This document shows, piece by piece, positions 25,201-36,046 of a stretch of 64,000 nucleotides of DNA. This stretch comes from Thecaphora thlaspeos (lineage: Eukaryota > Basidiomycota > Ustilaginomycetes > Urocystidales > Glomosporiaceae), in assembly GCA_900291925.1 (NCBI GenBank), contig UWYS01000006.1, positions 558,001 to 622,000 of the forward strand, in the 5' to 3' direction. The translations under genes and the position numbers were made by a program. Below the pieces are notes generated by a model. It was not told where the DNA came from. It was given only the letters and a program-made list of their open reading frames with translations, and did no database searches. Each line of letters starts with the position of its first letter. Position 1 is the first letter of the stretch.

Positions 25201-25652
25201 TTGAGGTTGAACATGGCGCCCTTTGAGGCTCTCCGCTGCTTCTCCGCAGTGAAACGCTCCAGCATCCTCTCCTCTGGCGTCATGTTGGCATCGTTCTCGC
25301 CGAAACGCCGGTCGATGAAGGAGCCGCTCTTGTTCCTCGCCTGCCAGTCGGGGAGCAGCTCGGCGCGCCGCTGTGCGAGGCCGCTGGCCTTTGCAGCCCC
25401 CGGCCTGCCGACGGCGCCCTTGACCTTCCTGCCGAGGACCTCGTGCTTGGGCTTTGTAATCTTTTCGTCAAACGGGTTGAGGGATGCGGTGATGTTGCTG
25501 ATCTTGTTGCGCCTGGCGGCGGCGGCATCCTTCTCATCTTGTCCGCCCCGCCTTTGCTTTGACTTTTTTGACTGCTGCCGCTTGTCGCCGACGCCGGCAG
25601 CGTGGAGCTTGGACTTGAGCTGCGAGAGCTGCGACCCTCCTCCCTTTGCCAT
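22256..25652 (-). CDS. NOP14: NOP14, nucleolar small-subunit processome protein
   Basis: Required for 18S rRNA maturation and 40S assembly in the nucleolus. Exons 25652-25106 and 24660-22256 give 983 residues. N-terminal signatures: NPFDEKITKPKHEVLGRKVK, SGSFIDRRFGENDANMTPEE and MLERFTAEKQRR. Exon 2 begins NVDATNHFGGFGEE and has KTKAEVMREVMAKSKFHKLE, then an acidic tract of Asp/Glu (about 23.75-24.0 kb). The C-terminal half is helical and includes LPFTFPCPSLHAEFLAIL, PKFVPTVVKRIHTLYH and a lysine-rich tail ending KKRAGKK. The 445-nt intron is large for this window. Slightly longer than yeast Nop14 because of the acidic tract. Confidence 0.95.
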
Positions 25653-26041
25653 GCTGGGCGAGCAGTGTGTCGTAGCTGGATGCTAGCGAGCAGAGTAGAG
25701 AGGGGGATTGGACTGGGTGATATATGGGTTGGGTTGGTGAGGGTGAGGGCGAGAAGGGGGAGGAAGAGGGCGGGAAGGGGAAGAAAAAAAGTCGCTGCGC
25801 CGCTTGCAGCCGTTGAAATTTTTTGGCCTGCAAGGCGGCCGGGGCGCGCCAGGACGGGATAGATTAATCTCGAGCGGATCCGAGATTCGTGATCGCTCGT
25901 GGGGCCGGGCGGGCCTGGAGCGGGGATGTGGAATTCGAAGCTCGCCATTCGCGAATGGGGCAGCAGCAGCGGCAGCTTCCAACGTTCATCACCACCCTCT
26001 ACCCCACACAACCCCATCAACACAGGCCACCATCGATCATC
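25653..26041. promoter_or_regulatory. Divergent promoter NOP14 / GRIM-19
   Basis: 389 bp between start codons, with a purine-rich block near 25740-25800 on the NOP14 side. No recognisable factor site. Confidence 0.5.
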
Positions 26042-27097
26042 ATGAGTGGAACAGGTGAGTGGAAGCAGCGCGATATCAGTCCAGCTGGTCGAGGCTTCGT
26101 TACCCGACTTGGAGCCGCTCGCATCGGAATCTGACACCAATCCTCCTGGCTCTCTTCGTGCCTCACGCTGCGTTCCCGCATCGCGCAGTGCCATTCCGAC
26201 AGTGCGTATCCCTTTAGCGAGGTCGGAGCGCCCCAGCACGATCTTGAGCAAGCGCTTTGGATGTAGATTGACCGCTTTCGCCCCGCCATCTTTGCTTCCT
26301 CCACCTTTTTTGTCTTCCTGCAGGGACCTTCCTCCGGCGGGAGGCTATCAGCCCATCCGATCCAAGCGCAACCTTCCCGGCAAGAACCCCAGTGGTATCG
26401 CCGTGTTTGGCGCCATGTTTGCCATCTGCGGCTATGGCTTCTACAAGGTCGGACAGGGTAATCTCGAACAGAGGTAAGCATTCTCTCGGATTCCGCACCT
26501 ACACTCTCCCTTTCTGAGCTCGACCTAGGCAGGGCAATGCCCCGCATCAAATTGGATGCTCTCGGACATGTAGCTCTGCTCAGCACGGAAGGCGCGGCCG
26601 AGAAGGCTGGCTCGCGATCGACTTATGGGCCGTCCCTGCCCGCACTACCGCTTCAGGCTCGCACAGCAAGGCACATGGAGGAGGGTTAGGACGCCGGTAC
26701 AAAGGCAACACTTCTGCATCAGACGAGGCTCAACCAGATCGACTGATCCATGCACTGTCCACCTATACCTCATCTTCGCGACATCACAGGGAGCTCAAGA
26801 GGGAGCGTGCATGGTCTCGCATCCACCTCATCCCCATGCTCATGGCCGAGGCGGACCGAGATGCGTTCCGAAGGGAGCAGGCGCAGATCGCAAGAGAAAA
26901 GGAGATCATGAAGGACGTCCCCGACTGGGAGGTGAGTCTTCTGTCTCCCCTCTCGCCGCCTTTGTGCGCGTCACGGAAAGTCCTCGCTGATCACTTGCAG
27001 CTGCGTGCTCCTTTTCTTCCGTCTCGCATCGAAACAGGCTGGCAAGTCAGTCTACAACTCCAAGAGGTACAACCCTCCAAACTTTGTCGTCCTCTAA
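26042..27097 (+). CDS. NDUFA13: NADH:ubiquinone oxidoreductase subunit GRIM-19/NDUFA13 (B16.6)
   Basis: Accessory subunit of mitochondrial complex I, with one membrane helix. Five exons: 26042-26054, 26189-26201, 26324-26473, 26790-26931 and 27038-27097, giving 125 residues. The protein reads MSGTVPFRQDLPPAGGYQPI, RSKRNLPGKNPSG, a hydrophobic helix (IAVFGAMFAICGYGFYKVG), ERAWSRIHLIPMLMAEADR, IMKDVPDW and GKSVYNSKRYNPPNF, all family hallmarks. Exons 1 and 2 are only 13 nt each. The 13-nt exon 2 is inferred because it alone restores the phase and supplies the Gln before DLPP, matching family members with QDMPP. The rest of the gene is certain; those two exons are well supported but need transcript data. 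Confidence 0.9.
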
Positions 27098-27378
27098 GAG
27101 ACAGCCTCTCCTTGGGCACGCAGCGGCCGATGCCATGGAGAATTCCAGATACTTGCCACAGAACATTTCCGGCCTGCCGTGACGCGAGGGATGCGTGACG
27201 TTGCGGGGAGAGTACAACAGATTTACCGAGGCAAGCAAACAGGCTGAAGGATCAAGCGTCGACCTCGGGGACTAAGCTCGCATCTCTTTCCGAAGTGTGC
27301 ACGTGCTCTGAACCTTCAGCGGGAATCCCACGGCCGCGCAGCCTGTCTCCAGAGTAGAAGTCGGACAACATCTACGTC

Positions 27379-28327
27379 TCAACGAAGAGACGTGTGGCCA
27401 CGCGTTCCCTCAGATCGTTCGGCAGTTTGTCGCGCTGGCTTTCCCGGTTGTGCTGGCAAGGCCGAGACCTTGAAGAAGTTCTGAGCTGAGATGTCTATTG
27501 CGTGTGCGATCTTTCGCAGCTTTGGCGACCAAGGCTCGCTAAGAGGGAGATACATTGTCGGATCTAGGGCGGGATCGAAAGGAAGGTTGTGCACGCCAAA
27601 GCGACGAAAGGACCGTAGGGGCGTGACGTCCAAGGGGCGTGACGTCCAAGGGGCGTGAGAGAGCGCCACAGGTCCTGGTTGGCAGTGGACGGTTGCGGTG
27701 TGTCTTAAAGCTTGCGAGGTAGTCCTCGATGTCCCTGCGCGAGTAGCCAGCGTACTGGTCCGTCGGCCGGACCTTCCTGCCGTGTACGTTCAACAGTAGC
27801 CAATTTTCCTGGATGCACGACACACCAAAAAGGTGATCTTGGGGCCGCACCACTCTTTCCCACGTGAGGCGGGTGTTGGCGGCCGCGACATCCATCCAAT
27901 AGGCCTTGAAAGACTCCCGAGCTACCAGCAACAGCTCTCGGTTGAGATACAGCTGGACTGCCATCGGTTTCTTGAGGAGATTGGCCAAAGTCCGGTCCTC
28001 GTTAGTGGTTTGACACCAGGTGAAGATGGTTGCAGGAGGAGGCAGGCAGAAGGGCACATAGACTGAAGGAAAGCAGTAGTGTTCCGGTGGATAGCTGCGG
28101 GTCAAGGTGTCCGTCGTAAACTTTGTGATGAAGTTGTGAATACCCAACAACTTCAATGTGACGAGGTCAGGTGGGTGACTCTGCTTTGAAGGGTCGTAGA
28201 AGAGGGTGGCGAAGCGTGCCTTGTCGTCGGAGGACATCCCGGCTTGATCCATCTTCCTGAACAGTCTTTGCCTGACCGCCGAGACATGTTCGTCGTGCAG
28301 AGGAAAGACTGGGCACCTTTGCGTCAT
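27379..28327 (-). pseudogene. Unrecognised protein gene, apparently frameshifted by a 16-bp tandem duplication
   Basis: From the ATG at 28327 the frame encodes 262 residues to a stop at 27539. I do not recognise the protein. It contains KARFATLFYDPSKQSHPPDL, LLGIHNFITKFTTDTLTRSY and a Trp/Tyr/Arg-rich second half (WMDVAAANTRLTWERV, DQYAGYSRRDIEDYLASF) that looks like a folded domain. Near the end it crosses a 16-bp direct repeat (27617-27648). Removing one unit joins the frame to another open frame that reaches 27379 and looks protein-like (HNLPFDPALDPTMYLPLSEP, KLRKIAHAIDISAQNFFKV). As sequenced, the last 40 or so residues are therefore out of frame. It could also be intact with an unusual C-terminus, or have upstream exons not found. 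Confidence 0.45.
27617..27658 (+). repeat. 16-bp tandem repeat, 2.6 copies
   Basis: The unit aggggcgtgacgtcca occurs at 27617-27632 and 27633-27648, with a third 10-bp partial copy following. A 16-bp unit is not a multiple of three, so copy number changes the frame of the surrounding minus-strand gene. Confidence 0.92.
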
Positions 28328-29308
28328 AAGTTGGACCACATCTCAGCAGAGGTCCGAATGCTGCGAGCCGAGAACGTTGCCAGACATGAATTGTTCGAGG
28401 TCTTTGCGAACGGCGGCGGGCTAAGGGAGGGAGGTGGCGCAGAAAGAGCTGAGAGGGGATGAGGAGATAAGGGAGCGGGGCTCTTGACTGAAGAAGGCTG
28501 CTTTATATATGTCTGTTCGCCATTGACCGTGCGGCGTAGCCATTTCGCCCCCTTCCGTCCCGCCACGGACGACGAGGCTCGTACGGGCTGGGGCGGCGAG
28601 CTCATTGGTCACAACATCTTAGGATACAATGAGGGGTTAGCGAACCGATCCATCGCATCGATGAGTGCGATGCTTGCTCAAAGGAAACACACCTCGGAGA
28701 CCAATATATGTCCCCGCTGTAAGGAGGATCGATTGACGGCTAAGCAGACGATGGGAGACTGGCGATGGAGGCCCGTTTCGCGCGTGTCAGCCGGTCGTGT
28801 TTGTTCTGCACAGCTGCCTCTAGCTTGTCCCCCTTTTGAGGGCGGGCCGCTGCCTCTGTGGAGAGGGGGTGGGATCATCTCAACTTGGCCTCTCCTCGCG
28901 ACGCTCCTCGTTTTGCTTCACAAGGACCCTCTTTACAGACCGACGAGGCACGACTCCTCAGCGCTGGGCAAGACGGACAATTTTGTAGCTACGCGTCTCG
29001 CTCCACTCTTCCGCCAGCTCTTTGGCGGACCGCACCTTGCCGGACCGAATTGTGCTCTCAGAGTTGCTCCCGTCTCCCACCAGCGTGGGAGGCTTCCAAC
29101 CTTTATACAGCGTCTCCACATAGCGCCCAGAGCGAGGTGCGGATCAAGCACACGGACCCGAGCGGCTCTCTCGTGGGCGCACAGTCTGCCTGCCCGTGCT
29201 GACGCAAAGAGGGGAAAGGAAGCGGACGTGCCGGCTCCTGACTCTATTCCACTATCTTCGGACCCCCAGCCGCCGATATCTTCATTCAGCACACTCCGCC
29301 AAAAGGCT
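28328..29308. other. Intergenic region upstream of the DUF262 gene
   Basis: About 1 kb between the start of the minus-strand unknown gene and the DUF262 gene. A plus-strand frame is open from 28484 and is in phase with DUF262 exon 1, so the DUF262 protein could begin further upstream. However, the extra translation is Arg/Pro/Ser-rich and shows no domain. Nothing else seen. Confidence 0.45.
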
Positions 29309-31509
29309 ATGCTAAGAGCGATGCGATCGAGTCGCTGCCCTGTTGCGCCAGATTCCGGTAAGCAGTGCAGACCGTCCCTCTCCGGAGCCAAGAAGATCCG
29401 CCTCTACAATTGCTGAACCACTAAAAGGAGAACCGTTCTGCCCTTGTTTATCCCATCTCGACGACAGAGGACGATGACGAGGCCTTCTTTGGAATGCGAG
29501 AAGAGGATCAAAAGGAGTCCTTCGATGTTGACGACGTCAAGACTGTTCCCGAACGTCCCCACAGGCCCAACGGTGTCCTGAGCGACGATGCACTGTAGGT
29601 GTTGCACGTCCTTCTCTTGCTCGAGCCGAGTGGTTGTCGTGCCAATCTAGTTCCATTTGCGCTTTCTACTCTCCCTCTCCTGCAGGTTGAAGGTCGGACA
29701 GAGCTTCGGGCCACGTCGCGCAACACAATACACCATCAAAGCCATTTGCGAGATGATCATCAACGGCGTCATTGGGGATATTGAGCCGGAAAACCGAAGA
29801 GGGCCGTGGACGGAGCGAAAGCAGGCGGGCTTCCTCGACTCTTTACTCACGGGCTGCCACGTCCCGCCTATCATCTTAGCCACCTACAGTCGCGACGGAA
29901 AGGATATATTTTTCTGCGTCGACGGGAAGCAGAGACTCACGTCGATCCGCCGTTTCACGTCGAACCAGATCGCCGTGCGAGGTGAGTAATCTGGAGCGAG
30001 CCTGTATCGACACATGCAGAGATATCTGACCAGTTGCACCTCCCGATCTCTATCGAGCCAGATCCAGGAGGCAATCGGAGATTCTGGTATAGAGAAGATC
30101 TCGTGAACGCCAAGACGCCCGCTCTTACGCAGGCGCAGAGGGACAAATTCGACCGGTGAGTATCAGTTAAGCACTGGCAGACTCGCTCCTTGACTGACTT
30201 GCTTTCCTCTACGGCCGACCGTAGCGTCCCTCTGATTTTCATCGAGCAGAGCGGGCTCGATCAAAAGGGGGAGCGGGAGCTGTACTGGCGAGTCCAGGAC
30301 GGCATCGTTCCGAACGTCGCCCAGACGCTCTCCGCCGAGGCCGGACCGTGGCCCGACTTCATCCGAGCGCTGGCGAGGGACTTCGTAACGCCGAGGGAAG
30401 GCCGACTTTGCCTTGCCATCGATGCAGAGGGCAAGAAGCTCGTCGATGCCAAGGACAGCAAAGACTGGCTCTTCACCGCACAGGTCGCCACAGTCGTCGC
30501 CAATAGAAATTTAAGTTATCTGGCTCGAACGAACCGCTATACCGTGTCGAATGGCACGCTGATCTCCGCTTTTGCCGTGTCATCGGCATCTTGCACAGGA
30601 TGAGGAGCTCCTGCCAACGGCACAAGTCATCGAAAAGCTGTTCAACGATGCGCAGAACAGGCCGATCTCGTCAATGCAGGTCCAATTCCGCGAGACACTC
30701 GACAAGTACGTCGGTCTCGCCCACGACCGAAGGTATAGCCGCTGTCTGCGGCTGGAGGGCGAGGATGCCGACCCGCCCCTAGGTGAGTCTAGCGACCCTT
30801 CCTGACTCGCTACAGACCCCAAGCTGACCTTGTTTTCCGTTCGCCTGGTCACTGCGCCGCAGCGCCCATCGAGCTCGTCTTCATCGGCCTTCTGATTTAC
30901 CACTTCCGTTCTTCGGACAACTCGCAGCTTTTCCAAATGATCAACGAATGGAAGGACACCGCCCGACCCAATCGCACCCACGCTAGGCTCGCCTTCACCG
31001 CGACTGTCGCCCACACACTGCGCGGGTTCATCCGGGTAGTCAAGCTGCCCAACCCGCTCGTCCGACCGGTCGAGGCAGGACCGAGCCGTCTCGATCGTTC
31101 GCGCGCTTTTTCTCAGCCCCAGCCTCAGACACATACGCAGGCGCGCGGCGGAGAAATGAGCGGGTATCGAGACGACCGTTTCTTGCAGCGAGACGACCAC
31201 CCGTCCCACCCGCCGGCCGACGAATGGTCTCGTTCTCACTACGACCGCCCTCACGGCCGCTTTCCCGACGAGCGCGATAGGGACTACGTGCGCGCACCGC
31301 CTCCGCCTCCGCCGTTGTCATTGTCGCTCGGCCGTCGTCAGCGAGACGACGAGTCATACGGAACACAGGCTTACGCATCCGCCTACGATGTTCGACACGA
31401 TTCCATGCCGCCCCCTCCGCATCGAAGCTTCTACGGCAGCGACAGCACAGCGCCCAGTGCGAGACAGGTCCCCTTTGATGGTCAGAATCCGTACAGTATG
31501 AAGAGGTGA
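29309..31509 (+). CDS. DUF262 (ParB/GmrSD-N-like) domain protein
   Basis: Seven exons close in frame to 585 residues: 29309-29357, 29468-29594, 29686-29981, 30020-30155, 30225-30543, 30599-30782 and 30863-31509. The DUF262 core starts at YTIKAICEMIINGVIGDIEP and includes GFLDSLLTGCHVPPIIL and the signature DGKQRLTSIRRF. DGQQR is the ParB/Srx-like nucleotide-binding motif found in prokaryotic GmrSD modification-dependent nucleases and in ParB-like enzymes. Supporting segments are VPLIFIEQ and LYWRVQDGI. The C-terminal 150 residues are disordered (Arg/Asp/His/Pro/Tyr-rich, with a poly-Pro run). No GmrD-type HNH domain is seen, so a nuclease role should not be assumed; the biochemical role of fungal members is unknown to me. 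The donor of intron 5 (GTGTCG) is weak, and the ATG could be 29309 or 29321. Confidence 0.75.
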
Positions 31510-31838
31510 TCGGTTGCTCGATCCGCTTGTCCTTGCTTGTTTCTGGTCCTGCTGTCCAACAGACCTTCGACTTTCTCCGTCCTGATCCAAGGCTTAGTCC
31601 CTCCAGCCATACTTTGCAACGACGAAATCACACATCCGCAACAAAAGGCGGCCGATATTGCTCTACAGAATTACCCGCACTCGTAGGAGGTTGACGTGGG
31701 TCGCACAGCTTATGTACACAGGAGGGCAAAGACGGAACGATGAAGGCCGCCGCCTTCAAGATCATTGGGCTGTGGGTGCGGTGTATAGGTGGAAGGGGGT
31801 AGCGGGTCGATGGATGGCGTGTAAAGGCCAAGGGCCCT
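31510..31838. other. Convergent intergenic region DUF262 gene / SEC14
   Basis: 329 bp between two stop codons; 3' ends only, nothing else seen. Confidence 0.55.
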
Positions 31839-33305
31839 CTAAGAGGTGGGTGCAGGGATCGTCTCGGCCTGTCCGTTGGCGGCGGCGGGCGTGGCGACAG
31901 CAGCCGGAGCAGGGACCGCTGCAGACGCAGCTAGTGCGGCACGGACAGACGCGGCGGTGCTGCCCTCCTCGTGGACGGCGCGCTTCTGCTTCTCCTCCTC
32001 GCGGACCTTTGCGATGATCTGGCGGCCCTCTTCGGTGTTCCAGGGACCGGCGTCGCTGAGTGAGCATCCTCCGGGGCAACTGCACTTGCCGCCGAGCGCG
32101 ACGGGAAGGTTCTCCTCGGGGATCTGCTGGCAGAGCTCGGCCTTGTAGCCGGAGCCGAGGATCTTGATCTTCTCGACCGTGACCGGATCGAGCCAGCCCT
32201 TGATGACTGACCACACCGTGGTGAAGATGTAGGGCGCGTTGATGATGTAGAACTTGCCCATCGTCTCCGGGTAGTAGTGCTGGCCGATGTTGGAGGCCTG
32301 TTGGACGTAGGTCGAGACCTTCCAGAACTGCGAGACACCGACGCCTTTGAGGTCCATGATGGTGCACGACGTCTCAACGAGCTCGCCCCTCTCGGCGCTG
32401 CAGACAGGCAGGCGCTCGCGCTGGAACTTCTCGTACTCTACCACCAGCTTCTGAATCTGTCGCTCGGCGGTCGTGCTGTTGAAGTGTTGGTCGCGGAGTG
32501 TCAGAAGATGGGGTCGGGCAATGAGGGCACGAAGGTCAGTGGCGGCGCCTCCGCTTCATAATCCGTTCAGCTGCTGGATCAAGCCGAATACCCACACCTG
32601 GTAGAGGGCCTTGAGGTCAAGCTTCCCGAGCATCTCGATGTAGACGGGGCGGCCGTCCTTGTCGGTCTTGTGGTAGTACTGCGGATAGTACTGGTCGACC
32701 CTCTCCTTCTCCGGATACTCGAACTCGTGGTAGAGCTTCTCGACGCCAAATTCGCTCCTCCACTTTTCCGCCTCGGTGAACATCAGCTCGGCGGCGGGCA
32801 GGTCCCACTTTCGGGCCCGCAGGAAACGGCACACTGGTAGAGGAGAGGTCGAAGGAAGAGACCGAGGCGAGGCATGGCGGGGCAGTGAAACAAGGGCAGG
32901 GTCAGCGACGAGATGTTGGTCGAGTGCATGTAGGACGCAAACTCAGGCTCGGGGATGGCACTCACGGCAGGCTTCATCGTGTCGCTCGGGGTTGTAGATG
33001 CCCTTCTCTTGGATCTGCGAGCGGGAGAGAGAGGGAGAGTGGGAGCGCGCACGTGCGTGTGTGAGCGAAGAAGAAAGACGAGCAGAGAGACCGGGAGCAG
33101 AGAGAGGACTGGCAGCCAAGAGGGGCTGTCCTGGGCTTGGGGCGTATCTACGTACGTCGTGGAGAAACTTCTGGAGGATGTGCTGCTGGCCGGGGTCAAG
33201 ATGGCCGGGCCTGCCGCTGAGGTTGGCGCTGGCCGAGTTGGAGGCAGACATTTCCTTTTTGCTGGCCTTTGAGACGTGGCTGACGTTGGACTTGGTGCGC
33301 CACAT
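31839..33305 (-). CDS. SEC14: SEC14 cytosolic factor (phosphatidylinositol/phosphatidylcholine transfer protein)
   Basis: CRAL-TRIO lipid-transfer protein supporting Golgi secretory function. Exons 33305-33156, 33014-32966, 32833-32596 and 32475-31839 give 357 residues. Conserved: GHLDPGQQHILQKF; CRFLRARKWDLPAAELMF; EKWRSEFGVEKL; YYPQYYHKTDKDGRPVYIEM; ERLPVCSAERGELVETSCTI then MDLKGVGVSQFW; QASNIGQHYYPETMGKFYII then NAPYIFTTVW; KIKILGSGYKAELCQQIPEE then NLPVALGGKC. Using donor GTGGGT (not the overlapping GTGTGG) yields LYQVTTAERQ, which matches the family's KVTSEER; the other donor breaks the frame. The C-terminus is a low-complexity Ala/Pro tail beyond the domain. A second in-frame ATG at 33251 is an alternative start. 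Ends in TAG followed by A. Confidence 0.93.
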
Positions 33306-34403
33306 GCGTGAAAGGCGGAGCGGCGACGGAGGCGCTGTGTGCTGGAATGAATGGCGGCGGAGGATGGGCCGGTTAGGAATTCAGATCGAGACGGCCAAGG
33401 TATACGGAGGGCGGGGCGTAAGGAGCGTACGTCGTCTAGAGAGCCAGGGCGTCGGGGTGGAGGAGGCAGGCGGGGCGAGGTCTGCAAGCTGGTCGCGTTT
33501 GAGCGGTGGGCAGGGGCTTGCAGAATAAGTAGTGCTGGTGGCGGTGGTGGTGCTAGCGCTGGTGACGGTGCTGGTGAGGGAGGTAGGGAAAAGAGGTGGC
33601 AAGGGACAAAAAGACGAGGGGGCCAACGTGGGTGGGGGCGGAGGTGGTCGGCGATGTCGGCGTGGTGTGTGTGTGTGTGTGCGTCGTCGTGGTTGGCCTT
33701 CTTGGATGGAAGCCTCGAGGCGAGGCGAGGCGAGGCCCCGCGCTGCCCTACGTGGCTTTGGATCTGTTGGGTTGCCTCTGGCGCTGGCGGCGCTGCTGTC
33801 GCTCGACCTTACTTTTTGCTGGCTTGTTGGCTTGGCCTGGTCGCCCCTGCCTCTGCCTGTTTGCGGCGACGCGCCTTCTTTTCTCGCTGGCCGCTGGTCT
33901 TTGCGCTTTGCTGGCCCGCCTCGGCCCCTTTTTCTCTAGCAGCAGCTGCTTGGGCCAGGCCAGGCCAGGCCAGGCCTGCCCGCCCGGCCCCCCTTCCGCC
34001 AGGTGGAGAAAACGTCCCCGCGACACAAAGTGTACGGCCGACAGGTTCCGACCTAGCCTACCTATCCTAGCATTCTTATTGCGCGACCCGATAGATGATG
34101 GCATGAGAGCGTCCGAGCTTCTCGAATGACGGAATGACCTCACCGTTTTATTTGTTGCTCCCTGCCCCCCTTGGACACATATGCCCTGGTCACGGCGGGC
34201 GGGAGAGTCACTCGGGGGACGGTGGCTGTATCTCGTGCGAGAACAGAGCATGCAATCGCCGCTGCCGCCACGTGAGGGCCGTCGACCCTGGCCGGCTTGC
34301 GCAAGAGCCGCGTTGTGACCCACACCTTGCTCGCTCCCACCATCTATCGCCGTCGAGGATCACGCTCCACCCTTTTGAATCCCTTCTTTACGGAGTCGCC
34401 AAG
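33306..34403. promoter_or_regulatory. Divergent promoter region SEC14 / NAA10
   Basis: About 1.1 kb between the two start codons. Contains a (GT)n run near 33667, an AGGCG repeat near 33717-33735 and an AGGCC repeat near 33955-33977, all in GC-rich DNA. Open frames here reflect this low complexity. Confidence 0.5.
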
Positions 34404-35130
34404 ATGAACATTCGAGAGGCAACGGTGAGTGGAGACCATCGTCTCGGGTCCCTCTCCGCCACAACTGGCGCCGTTCCGAGCTGACACAACTTTACCAATC
34501 TCGCATCCTCTTTCTGTGGGATCGCCGCGACGACAGATCGACGACATGCTGGGCATGCAGAACTGCAATCTGCACAACCTGCCCGAGAACTACACAATGC
34601 GCTACTACCTCTATCACGCTCTTACCTGGCCGCAACTCTCGTACGTCGCCGAAGACGAGAAGGGCAGAATCGTCGGCTATATCCTCGGCAAGATGGAGGA
34701 GGAGCCCACAGATGGCGTCGCACACGGACACGTCACCAGCATCAGCGTGCTCCGCTCATATAGGAGGCTTGGGCTGGCCAACAAGCTGATGAAGCAGAGC
34801 CGTGAGTACTCGGTGCGACCCCTCCTGCCGGCATCCAGCGGTCTAATCACAATGACAAGGATGGTCCTCGCTGAACCTAGCCCCCGCTGTGTGCTTCCTC
34901 GTCTTGACCCGACGCAACCCCTCCCACCGATCGATCGTCTCCGCCCATCCTTTTCAGAGGAAGCGATGCGCGACGTCTTTGGCGCCAATTATGTCTCGCT
35001 CCACGTCCGACAGACCAACCGGGCGGCCATCGGGCTGTATCGCGACACGCTCGGCTTCCAGGTGAACGAGATCGAAAAGGGCTACTATGCCGACGGTGAG
35101 GACGCCCTAGCTATGAGGCTCAACTTCTGA
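34404..35130 (+). CDS. NAA10: N-alpha-acetyltransferase NAA10/ARD1, catalytic subunit of NatA
   Basis: Acetylates nascent N-termini (Ser, Ala, Thr, Gly, Cys) at the ribosome together with NAA15. Exons 34404-34424, 34537-34801 and 34958-35130 give 152 residues. GNAT-fold signatures: [40 protein letters not shown] then LSYVAED; the acetyl-CoA loop [10 protein letters not shown] (R/Q-x-x-G-x-A pattern); [20 protein letters not shown] then [20 protein letters not shown]. The protein stops right after the catalytic domain and lacks the acidic C-terminal tail of human and yeast NAA10, so it is a minimal version. Confidence 0.94.
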
Positions 35131-36046
35131 TCTGAGCGGCGCACAGGGCGTCTATTGAGCCATGGCCCCCCCTTGCCGCCTTTACAGCCGGCTCGATTGA
35201 TTCGGGGCCGATCGAGGGGCCTCGCATTTGTAACTGGACCTGTCGTGACATCCTCTCGTCAAAATGAAGAAGGCCTTCTGCTCCAGACATCACTATCGCT
35301 GCCGTAAGGCGGGACGGTGCCAGCGGCTTTGAGGGCGCCGGCGTTCCTGGAAGGATGAGTGGGGTTGGCCGTGAGGGAGGGCCAAGGCAACGCTTGCAAG
35401 TCTGCCGACGCCTTGTGGTGTCGGATGAAACGTGGGCGGAGGTGTACAATAACAAGAATCTAAGAGTGCCGCTACACCTACCGCTAGCTGGTCGTCAGCT
35501 CATCTCACGCTTGGTCTCGCTGCCGCCGGTTTGCAACACCAAGATATGCGGCACCCGGCTTGGTGGGTGGAGGTTGATTCGCCAGCGACAGAGTTTTGGA
35601 AACCCTTTTCTGGCGAGCACTTTCGCGGCACAAGAGCGGCGGCAGAGGGAGCGGGCGTCAGGAGCAGAACCATAAAGAGCAGTGACGCATTGGCTGCAGC
35701 TCAAGAACGGCCCTTCCTTTCTCCTTCCCGTCCGCAAGCATTCATCACTTCCACCACCAACTTAGTTACAGTAGCATCGCAGCCACACGCATCATCACGC
35801 TCTATACCCCCACCCTTCCCCACCACAACGACCGCCATCAGCACCAGCCATCAGCTCCGACGCCGGCCTACCCGTTTGCTACCCCCCGCCCTGCCCTGCT
35901 GCCTCTCGCATTCAAGGCTACGCGGCCGGTCACCGCCAGAAAGGACGCCCTTGCCCCACCTCTTCTGCCCTTCCCGACCAACAGCCGCAGCACAGCAAGG
36001 TGTATTGCCCTGAATGCCCATCGACCGCATCACTGCCTAGCTACGA
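35131..36046. other. Intergenic region NAA10 / CNH-domain gene
   Basis: About 0.9 kb; the final 300 bp before the next ATG is C-rich and pyrimidine-biased, as in a promoter or 5' leader. No supported gene. Confidence 0.5.

Noticed and set aside
28484..29308. Plus-strand open frame continuous with DUF262 exon 1
   Set aside because: Translation is Arg/Pro/Ser-rich without conserved features; in-phase openness alone does not support an N-terminal extension.
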